The position numbers and the translations under genes were made by a program. DNA of 9,553 nt from an uncultured Muribaculaceae bacterium (lineage in GTDB: Bacteria > Bacteroidota > Bacteroidia > Bacteroidales > Muribaculaceae), in the NCBI GenBank assembly GCA_910579605.1, contig CAJTUG010000006.1, positions 1 through 9,553 of the forward strand. The letters run 5' to 3'. Positions within the stretch are counted from its first letter, which is position 1. Each line of letters begins with the position of its first letter. The notes under the pieces are model-generated. The model had not been told where the DNA came from and did not search any database. It was given only the letters and a program-made list of their open reading frames with translations. This document shows positions 1-6,120 of this stretch, piece by piece.

Positions 1-5
1 CTTGC

Positions 6-39
6 TAATAGTTGCGTATAGTTGGCAATAGTCTTAAAT
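6..39. promoter_or_regulatory. Phased ATAGT repeats and a copy of the regulator-box core
   Basis: ATAGT occurs at 8, 18 and 28, a 10-bp period that places all three on one face of the helix. The last copy runs into TAGTCTTAAAT (29-39). This is the exact reverse complement of an 11-bp stretch at 3902-3912, which overlaps the first of the two direct-repeat boxes in the divergent promoter. I infer a third site for the same DNA-binding regulator, perhaps controlling a gene beyond the left edge. The match is short and the site is cut by the window edge, so chance is possible. Confidence 0.3.
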
Positions 40-71
40 ATAAGTCATTGAGTCGTCCTCTCCGCCCTATG

Positions 72-108
72 ATAAAAGTCAGGATTCAACTCTTGACTTT
101 TATTTTTA
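72..108. terminator. A/T-rich hairpin, possible terminator
   Basis: Arms ATAAAAGTCA (72-81) and TGACTTTTAT (94-103) pair perfectly over 10 bp around a 12-nt loop. On the plus strand a T-rich tail (TTTTA) follows, the usual form of an intrinsic terminator for a gene entering from the left. On the minus strand the arm also ends in a short T run, so it could weakly stop read-through from the operon that ends at 439. The stem is poor in G and C, so its strength is uncertain. Confidence 0.4.
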
Positions 109-275
109 TAATTAATGAAGATTAGACGATTACAATGTTTTCTTACTATATGGATTACTTTGTATCGAACTGGTCTTTCCGGCAGTATGAATGAAGTTTT
201 GTGCACAGCACAAATAAATACTGTAATCTCAAAGTAGTTCGCCGGTAAATCTTCATTCAAATGGCTAATATTTCG

Positions 276-430
276 TTAAAATTTACTAACATAAATGGAC
301 GGTTCTGCTTGTGCGCAACCGTCAAGAGGATTTCTATCCGCCACTACCGAGCCGTCGAAGAACTCAGAAACCCCGCCTTCAAGACATGCTACAGGTCGGC
401 GCAAAGATTTGCATCTCGCCGCCCACTAAA
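276..430. other. GC-rich intergenic block with inverted repeats
   Basis: This block is visibly richer in G and C than the sequence on either side. It contains a hairpin with arms GACGGTT (298-304) and AACCGTC (317-323), and another with arms CGGCG (397-401) and CGCCG (417-421) around GCAAA/TTTGC. The minus strand is open from about 427 down to a TAA at 276-278, encoding a peptide that ends in ...AEPSIYVSKF. There is no credible start codon, and a TAG lies in frame just upstream. It could be a decayed gene end or a dispersed intergenic repeat. I do not recognise it. Confidence 0.3.
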
Positions 431-438
431 ATCTTGAA

Positions 439-1755
439 TTAATCTTTGTCACGTTTAGAATCTCTATTCTTCCAATTGTCTCTAAACTCATTCCAGCGAC
501 GATTAAAGTTCTTATGTGATTTATAATAAGATATTCCTGTTAGTTGCTTCAACATTGATAAAGCACGATACCCTATGCCAAAATTTCTTTTAGACACATT
601 ACGGCTCATCAATCTATAGTCAGGCTCTAAAGATAAACGCACTTGGTCTGAGTCGATTCTATTCACACGGTCTATGATCGCTAATATGGAATGATGCAAT
701 TCAGGGGCTTCCATCGGCTCAAAAATTTCTATTTCATCGGCGAGAAATTTGCGCTTGTCCCATTGTTTTGCCTCTTTCAACGAAATGAATTCCCTATCAA
801 GAATATAAACTTCTGTATATGTAGTTACAAAAAAAGGTTGATCATAATGGCCGAACATAAACATCCCCCTGCCTCTGCCTCTTGATTCAATGTTGAATGA
901 ATATCCGCTAAGGTTTACCGGGCCAATTTCCGTTTCCAAGAAATTATTATAGTTTAGTTTTATGCGGAACCTTTCAAAATCAGTACCATCTTTTTTGAAA
1001 AATGAGGAAATATTGGGCACCCATTTTCTCCTTGTAGTATCGGCCAATACATCAATATCAAGCGTTAATCTACCTGCATTCTTCAGCCAAATTTCTGTTG
1101 GACTATATTTACCGAACACAGTATCAACGCCATTCTCCACCCCCATAATCTTATCCGGCACATGAGCTTTTGGAAATATGCCAATCCAATCAGACCATGT
1201 AAAGTGCTGGTTACATCTGTCGCTTACACTGTCAAGTCCGAAAGCATTGGTAAAATGGTAATACGATCGCGAATTCAAGACTCTTGGGTTACGCCATCCT
1301 TTAAATCGGGATTTATCGTCGTTTGGCAACATGAAATCAACCATTTTTTCACGAAACATAGTAATAGTATCCGTGTAGCTTAATAATGTGGAATATTCTC
1401 TGACATATGCCAAAATATGCAAAAACATTTTCTGCTTTGCTTCAACAATCACCTCAGGCAACTCTGATATATTTTCTTTAAGAAATATCGTGTCCATGCT
1501 TTCATATGGCACCGTAATTTCATTATACCCCATGTATCTTATAGTTATAGGATAGTCTGAAGGCGCAGCACATGTAATATTCCCATTTGATTTTCCTGTT
1601 CCGATAAAAGTCCCGGTCTTATTAAAAACCGATGCATTTGGCAGAGGACATCGTGTGATGGAATCTGCTACCACCATACAATGCATTTGCATGCGCCCGT
1701 TGAAAACAACAAAAGCCCATACAATAAGCATAATTAAAATACGAAGCTTATCCAT
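439..1755 (-). CDS. Secreted CarboxypepD_reg-like domain protein of unknown function
   Basis: A 438-residue protein with a hydrophobic N-terminus (residues 4-18, a signal peptide or membrane anchor). Residues about 26-105 read as a CarboxypepD_reg-like beta-sandwich, with the familiar pattern of a decorated 'PLPNASV' turn, a later 'TIRYMGY' strand and a closing 'ELPEVIVEA' strand. The remaining 330 residues form a region typical of Bacteroidales hypothetical proteins, with a conserved-looking 'YVREYSTLLSYTDTITMFRE' segment near 117-136 and a WSDW motif. No enzyme motif is evident, so I assign no activity. A periplasmic or outer-membrane-associated location is likely. The gene starts 9 nt after the response-regulator stop, so it is the last gene of the kinase-regulator operon, which argues for a role in the response or in signal sensing. 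The ATG at 1755 is preferred because it precedes the hydrophobic segment directly. Confidence 0.75.
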   Translation of the reverse strand: MDKLRILIMLIVWAFVVFNGRMQMHCMVVADSITRCPLPNASVFNKTGTFIGTGKSNGNITCAAPSDYPITIRYMGYNEITVPYESMDTIFLKENISELPEVIVEAKQKMFLHILAYVREYSTLLSYTDTITMFREKMVDFMLPNDDKSRFKGWRNPRVLNSRSYYHFTNAFGLDSVSDRCNQHFTWSDWIGIFPKAHVPDKIMGVENGVDTVFGKYSPTEIWLKNAGRLTLDIDVLADTTRRKWVPNISSFFKKDGTDFERFRIKLNYNNFLETEIGPVNLSGYSFNIESRGRGRGMFMFGHYDQPFFVTTYTEVYILDREFISLKEAKQWDKRKFLADEIEIFEPMEAPELHHSILAIIDRVNRIDSDQVRLSLEPDYRLMSRNVSKRNFGIGYRALSMLKQLTGISYYKSHKNFNRRWNEFRDNWKNRDSKRDKD

Positions 1756-1764
1756 TGTCTAATA

Positions 1765-2445
1765 TTATCGTGTGCACAGCATGTAACCGAAGCCTCGCTG
1801 ATTAATGATGTCTATATTAGAATCGTAGCGCAATAGCCGACGCAGTTTATGTATGTAACCGTGAAGAGAATTACGGTTACTCATCTCATCACGCCCCCAA
1901 ACGGCTATCATCAATGAAGAAGAATCAACGGTCTTTCCTATATCAACAACTAAATTTTCCAAAATCCGAGCCTCGATATTAGACATCAAGATTTCCTTCC
2001 CGTTAAAAATCAACCGTTGGCCAGTTACATCAAAACGATAATTCCCTATTTCATACACAAGATGCGCCACATTACTGTTTACTTTATTCCTTAACAAGGC
2101 TTTAATCCTTACGAGTAACTCACGAAGCTCAAACGGTTTTTTAATATAGTCATTAGCTCCTGTCCCAAAACCTTCTTCAACATCATTGATTTCACTTTTA
2201 GCTGTAAGAAAGATTATAGGGACATCCAAAGAAATGCCACGCACCTCTTTAGCCAAAGCAAAACCATCAAGACGTGGCATCATTACATCTGCTACAATAA
2301 GGTCGGCACCTTCTGTTTTAAACATTGCCAAACCCTCAAGGCCGTCAAATGCAGCCACAACGTCGTAACCGTTTTGTCGTAGAGTATCACATACAATCAA
2401 CGACAAGTCGCGTTCGTCCTCCACAAAAAGTATCTTAGCCTTCAT
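1765..2445 (-). CDS. OmpR-family DNA-binding response regulator
   Basis: The 226-residue length is normal for the OmpR/PhoB family. The receiver domain (about 1-120) has the acidic pair E9/D10, the phospho-acceptor D53 in 'LIVADVMMPRLDG', T81 in 'IIFLTAK' and K103 in 'NDYIKKPF', so it should be phosphorylatable. The C-terminal winged helix (about 130-226) carries the recognition-helix region 'RNSLHGYIHKLRRLL' and the terminal hairpin 'NQRGFGYML'. I chose the ATG at 2445, which gives MKAKILFVEDE; a TTG three codons upstream is a poorer start. The start lies inside the last 11 nt of the kinase gene, implying translational coupling and a cognate pair. It probably controls its own operon and the divergent barrel gene through the repeats at 3904-3941 (inference). 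It resembles Bacteroides RprY-like regulators in general form, but I do not assign that name. Confidence 0.93.
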   Translation of the reverse strand: MKAKILFVEDERDLSLIVCDTLRQNGYDVVAAFDGLEGLAMFKTEGADLIVADVMMPRLDGFALAKEVRGISLDVPIIFLTAKSEINDVEEGFGTGANDYIKKPFELRELLVRIKALLRNKVNSNVAHLVYEIGNYRFDVTGQRLIFNGKEILMSNIEARILENLVVDIGKTVDSSSLMIAVWGRDEMSNRNSLHGYIHKLRRLLRYDSNIDIINQRGFGYMLCTR

Positions 2446-3853
2446 ACTTATCAAATCTAATCATAAACATTGTACCATGCCCTACACTACTTTTAACCTC
2501 AATAGTCCACCCCATCTTTTCAAGAATATGCTTAACATAATAAAGCCCGATACCATAACCTCTCACTTCCTGCCGGTTACCATGGGGCACACGGTAGAAC
2601 TTGTCGAATATGAAAGGCAAATTTTTCGCCGGAATCCCTATACCGTCATCGGCAACCGCTATACCCCCAGCATTTACATTGATCCTTATCGACACCGAAT
2701 CGCCCGAATATTTAATTGCATTGTCAATCAAGTTGTTCAAAACGTTTGACAGATGAGATTTATCTGCGTTTACAATTATATTATCGTTTGATTGAACTTA
2801 GATATCAATCTCCTTATCGCCTCTCATCTGTTGGGCAGCCGCGATCTCTCTTGCAAGTTCTGGCAAATCAATTTTCTCGTATTTCAATGTCATTTCCTTG
2901 CGTCGCTCCATACTCATAGCGAGGATATTCTCAACCAATTCACCCAATCGTTTCAGTTGCTTGATTGCAATGTTCAGATATACATTCTTTTTTTCTATAT
3001 CGTTTGAGGTGTCATAGTTAAGCAACGCATCATTTGCTGAATATGCGATTGCGATAGGAGTTTTTAGTTCATGCGTCATGTTACCAACAAAGTCATCTTT
3101 CATCTCTTCAATGGTTCTTAACTGGGAAACAGTATGGAAAAGATACCAAAAAGCAGACGCAAAAGCAACCATCAGCAGAAATAATGTTATGATAATCCCC
3201 ATCATCTGCGAGAGGATATGACGAGTCAGAGGCGTAATATACGCTTTATAGTATATATCTTCATGTGGATTTATGACCATTTTGAACGAATCCAACTTGC
3301 CACTATCAACGATCCGAGGATTGGAAAAAATTACAGAATCAGAACCATTCACCACCTCTACAGCAACGAATCTCGGATAAATATATCTGTGAGCGAGTTG
3401 AAGAGCCAATACGCTATCCATTACCGTCATGTCAAAATCAATATATTTGTCCATAATTAAATGGAACTGCTTACTCATAACATCAATCATCTGATTGGAG
3501 TAGATCGTTTCTTCTGTCAACATAGCTTTCTCCTCAACCACGGTTCCGTCAGCTTCAGTTCTCAATGAGATAATCTGACCATTATCATCTCTGTAAGTTG
3601 TAGCCTCAGCCTTTTTGGGGGCTTGGGCTTTGTCGAGCTCTTCCTCGATTTGGACATTTGAGGCTAAAGCTTGCGCTCTTCCTGCCCGAAACATCAGATC
3701 ATCAATATCAGCATCGGTTAATGCCGTCATAACCTCGCGTTCAACATCTTTTTTTATGGAGCTGTATAGTTGAACGAGATAATAGACATTGCTGCAAAAA
3801 ACAACAGTAATTACAGTTATAAAGATTATGGAGATGACCCTGAATTTTTTCAT
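2435..3853 (-). pseudogene. Sensor histidine kinase interrupted by an in-frame TAA
   Basis: A membrane sensor kinase, about 472 codons if read through. It has membrane segment 1 (about 6-27), a periplasmic sensor region (about 30-210), membrane segment 2 (about 215-240) and a HisKA domain with the H-box 'FVGNMTHELKTPIA' (H261). A TAA at 2798-2800 (codon 352) follows 'GDKEIDI'. The same frame continues into an intact ATPase domain with N-box 'NNLIDNAIKYS' (373-383), G1 'DDGIGIP', F-box 'FDKFYRV' and G2 'GYGIGLYYVKHIL'. A one-base change (for example GAA to TAA) explains the break; nothing else is shifted or lost. As written, the 351-residue product has the histidine but cannot bind ATP. No good restart follows the stop, and a TTG at 2740 is the only early candidate. 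Possible explanations are a recent nonsense mutation, a sequencing error or read-through. The start is ATG 3853, just before the first membrane segment. Confidence 0.85.
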
Positions 3854-3856
3854 ACG

Positions 3857-3864
3857 CAAAAGTA
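3857..3864 (-). promoter_or_regulatory. Bacteroidota -7 element for the kinase operon
   Basis: The minus strand reads TACTTTTG, a perfect TAnnTTTG element. I see no clear -33 TTTG at the usual distance upstream. It ends only 3 nt before the kinase ATG (3853). If it is used, transcription would start about at the start codon, giving a leaderless or nearly leaderless message. The direct repeats at 3904-3941 lie 40-77 bp upstream, a normal place for an activator. Confidence 0.45.
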
Positions 3865-3903
3865 CCTATAATATTCCATATTGCCTTGTAGCTAATTGTA
3901 GAT

Positions 3904-3941
3904 TTAAGACTAAATAAGGCTTCGCTTAAGACTAAATAAGG
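3904..3941. promoter_or_regulatory. Tandem 16-bp boxes, likely response-regulator binding site
   Basis: TTAAGACTAAATAAGG occurs exactly twice, at 3904-3919 and 3926-3941, 22 bp apart. Each copy contains two TAAG half-sites 10 bp apart, so TAAG falls at 3905, 3915, 3927 and 3937 (spacing 10, 12, 10), all on about the same helical face. OmpR-family regulators commonly bind tandem half-sites about 10-11 bp apart. The only such regulator in the window is encoded in the adjacent divergent operon. The downstream box ends 32 bp before the -7 element of the barrel gene, which lacks an evident -33 element, as expected for an activated promoter. Assignment to this regulator is inference. Confidence 0.6.
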
Positions 3942-3973
3942 TTTGGTACAACGATTTACACTGAGTACAATGG

Positions 3974-3981
3974 TATTTTTG
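3974..3981 (+). promoter_or_regulatory. Bacteroidota -7 element for the barrel gene
   Basis: TATTTTTG matches TAnnTTTG exactly and lies 24 bp before the barrel ATG at 4006, leaving a short A-rich leader of about 15-20 nt. No TTTG is found at the normal -33 spacing; the nearest is too far upstream (3942-3945). The weak -33 region, together with the repeat boxes just upstream, suggests dependence on an activator. Confidence 0.5.
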
Positions 3982-4005
3982 CACAAAAACACCAACACAA
4001 CAATT

Positions 4006-6048
4006 ATGAAAAGATTTTCTGTCATCATTTATGCAATATTTGCCATATCATCCATTATTGCCCAAAACGACAATGCCGACAGCATAGACATCCGACACCT
4101 CGACGAGATTGTAGTAAAAGGAGACAAAATGCATATTAAAGCGCAAGACGGAGTTATTATCGTCGACCTTCCCGCTATTGTCAAAGACAAGCCGGCAACC
4201 AATATATTAGAAGCATTAGCTTATCTGCCAGGGTTGGTAAACAACAATGGCACAATAACTCTTAACGGCACGTCTTCTTTATCATTGATAGTAAATGGGG
4301 AACCGACAACTATGCCTTTGCAAAATCTTTACCAACTATTATATTCCACTCCAATAGATCGCCTGAAAAAAGTAGAAATAATGTATTCTGCGCCCGCAAA
4401 GTACCATGTCGACGGAGCACTTATTAATATTGTCATGAAAAAGCCTGAGCCTCTCGAGGGTCTTATAGGACAGGCAACTCTGGAATACAATAATTCGCAC
4501 TTTGCAACATATTCAGGAGGTCTCAATGCAACATATGCCGCAACAGACTGGTCAATAGACCTGGGGTGGTCTCTATCCAGAACACACACATACAACAGGC
4601 AGGAAACACTCTCCAATCATCTCGTTAACGATATAAAACACATCTTAGATGACGACATGACACAAATAGCTGAAAATTGGTTTAATCTAATCCATGCTGC
4701 CATTTCAATCAAGAAAATGAAATTCAGCTACAACGGACAAATATCTTCCGATATCCGCAACCACAGTTTCTCTACTGGGACTTTTGGGAACTACCATAAC
4801 TTATATTCCGGACTATCCCCTTCATCCTACCACAACATAGCTATCCGTTATACGTCTCCCTTCGGATTATCTGCCGGAGCAGACTACACAAATTATTCCG
4901 AATATAAAAGTCAAAACCTCTTTAAAGGAGAGGAAGAACTTATATATTCGCTAAATCGTCAGAAAATCAACCGTTACCATGCATATATAGATATTGAGCA
5001 TACATTAAGGGACTGGACTATAGGGTATGGTTTAGAATACCAACATTCCGACGATAAAAGCAGACAGACATATATTTTTCCGCCCCGACAAGGATTTGAC
5101 AATAAGCTGCGAGAAGATGTCTTGAGCACTTATATCAGCACAGAATCATCATTCCAATGGGGATTGTCGTTTAACGCTTCAATTAAAGCCGAATATTTCC
5201 ATAACAGATACAACCACAAATGGAACATAATACCTCAAATAGGAGCTACCTTCTACGAAACTCCCAAAAGTATTTTCCAACTCAATTTCACATCAAGCCG
5301 TTGCTATCCGTCATTTTGGGAACTGCACGGAGGCACTGCATACATCAACGATTATTCCATGATTCTCGGAAACCCGGCATTGCAGCCATACATAAACTAT
5401 ACCGGCCAAATCAGCTATATTTTCAGGCAAAAGTATGCCGCGACATTCTACATGCTTTATGTCGACGACTATTTCGTTCAACTCCCTTATCAATCCTCAA
5501 CCGACCTGCATCTCATATTCCAGACCCTCAATATGGACTACTCGCAAACCATCGGCTTGCAACTATATGTTCCTTTTCATGCAACAAATATATTGAACAG
5601 CTCAGCAACAATCAACATCTCACACGCACACCAAAAATCAGAGCATTTTCACGATCTTAACTTCAACAACAAACGTTGGAGATTTAGCGCTACTCTCAAC
5701 AACACAATAAAATTTACTCCATCATGCCCAATATCACTGTCGATCGACGGCTCATTCATAGCAGGACAAATCCAAGGGCCTGGATACTTTGACCCATTAT
5801 GGAAAATAGATGCCGGTGCAAAATGGCAATTCGGGAAAAAAAGATGCTGTGAACTTGCCATCAATGCCAGCGACATCTTCAATACATGCAATCCAAAACT
5901 CAGAATAAAATTCGCCACACAAGACTACACTATGAAATCTCACTCCATGAACCGCAACTTGAAACTCACGTTCACATACCGTTTCAACGGATTTAAACCA
6001 AAAGACGGCACTCATATAGACACTTCCCGCTTCGGAACAGGAAATTGA
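4006..6048 (+). CDS. Outer-membrane plug plus beta-barrel protein (TonB-receptor-like, OMP_b-brl_3 type)
   Basis: A 680-residue protein with an N-terminal signal peptide (KRF followed by a hydrophobic run, residues 4-19, cleavage near A19/Q20). A TonB-box-like 'LDEIVVKGDK' lies at 32-41. A plug domain spans about 55-145, including 'ILEALAYLPGL', 'LIVNGEPT', 'KKVEIMYSAPAKY' and 'GALINIVMKK'. The remaining 530 residues alternate aromatic and polar residues as beta-barrel strands do, with the family-typical 'GNPALQPY' segment. They end in an 'LTFTYRFNG' strand and a short 'DTSRFG' tail. The likely role is TonB-dependent uptake or export of an unidentified ligand at the outer membrane. It is shorter than many relatives because the N-terminal CarboxypepD_reg domain is absent. 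No SusD-like partner is adjacent. The start is ATG 4006; an upstream TTG frame would place 21 residues before the signal peptide and overlap the promoter. It is transcribed divergently from the kinase operon and probably regulated by it. Confidence 0.88.
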   Translation: MKRFSVIIYAIFAISSIIAQNDNADSIDIRHLDEIVVKGDKMHIKAQDGVIIVDLPAIVKDKPATNILEALAYLPGLVNNNGTITLNGTSSLSLIVNGEPTTMPLQNLYQLLYSTPIDRLKKVEIMYSAPAKYHVDGALINIVMKKPEPLEGLIGQATLEYNNSHFATYSGGLNATYAATDWSIDLGWSLSRTHTYNRQETLSNHLVNDIKHILDDDMTQIAENWFNLIHAAISIKKMKFSYNGQISSDIRNHSFSTGTFGNYHNLYSGLSPSSYHNIAIRYTSPFGLSAGADYTNYSEYKSQNLFKGEEELIYSLNRQKINRYHAYIDIEHTLRDWTIGYGLEYQHSDDKSRQTYIFPPRQGFDNKLREDVLSTYISTESSFQWGLSFNASIKAEYFHNRYNHKWNIIPQIGATFYETPKSIFQLNFTSSRCYPSFWELHGGTAYINDYSMILGNPALQPYINYTGQISYIFRQKYAATFYMLYVDDYFVQLPYQSSTDLHLIFQTLNMDYSQTIGLQLYVPFHATNILNSSATINISHAHQKSEHFHDLNFNNKRWRFSATLNNTIKFTPSCPISLSIDGSFIAGQIQGPGYFDPLWKIDAGAKWQFGKKRCCELAINASDIFNTCNPKLRIKFATQDYTMKSHSMNRNLKLTFTYRFNGFKPKDGTHIDTSRFGTGN

Positions 6049-6052
6049 ATGA

Positions 6053-6112
6053 CGCGCCGTCTTCCCCAGAGGAGAACAAAATAATGTTCTCAGTTTCAAA
6101 AAAGACGGCGCG
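6053..6112. terminator. Nested hairpin between convergent genes
   Basis: Outer arms CGCGCCGTCTT (6053-6063) and AAGACGGCGCG (6102-6112) pair over 11 bp. Inside them, GAGAACA (6072-6078) and TGTTCTC (6085-6091) form a 7-bp hairpin around a 6-nt A-rich loop. The structure begins 5 nt after the barrel stop and ends 9 nt before the stop of the leftward oxidoreductase gene, so it can serve both transcripts. On the plus strand ACATTTTG follows. The symmetry and position support a bidirectional terminator, although the outer loop is larger than usual. Confidence 0.6.
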
Positions 6113-6120
6113 ACATTTTG

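Larger units (their letters stand above)
1..438. other. Non-coding region left of the kinase operon
   Basis: I see no convincing gene in this stretch. It holds phased short repeats at the left edge, an A/T-rich hairpin at 72-108, and a set of inverted repeats. A 10-bp pair has arms at 114-123 and 248-257, and a 9-bp pair has arms at 188-196 and 251-259. The second pair encloses a small hairpin at 199-213 (arms TTGTGC and GCACAA). A GC-rich block follows at about 298-430. The only longer open frame (minus strand, 260-45) begins with TTG, runs through the 72-108 hairpin and resembles nothing I know. The leftward operon ending at 439 has no classical terminator immediately after its stop. Confidence 0.6.

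Noticed and set aside
45..260. 71-codon minus-strand open frame
   Set aside because: It starts with TTG, passes through the 72-108 hairpin, has no promoter or recognizable motif, and lies in a region full of inverted repeats.
2435..2740. Separate gene for a free-standing ATPase domain
   Set aside because: It is in the same frame as the kinase, joined to it by a single stop codon, and its only start is a TTG inside the conserved N-box. A broken kinase is the simpler reading.
3904..3941. CRISPR-like or mobile-element terminal repeat
   Set aside because: There are only two copies, with a 6-bp gap and no cas or transposase gene. Position and phasing fit a regulator site better.
3943..4005. N-terminal extension of the barrel protein from a TTG at 3943
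   Set aside because: It would cover the -7 promoter element and place 21 mostly polar residues before a clear signal peptide that begins at ATG 4006.
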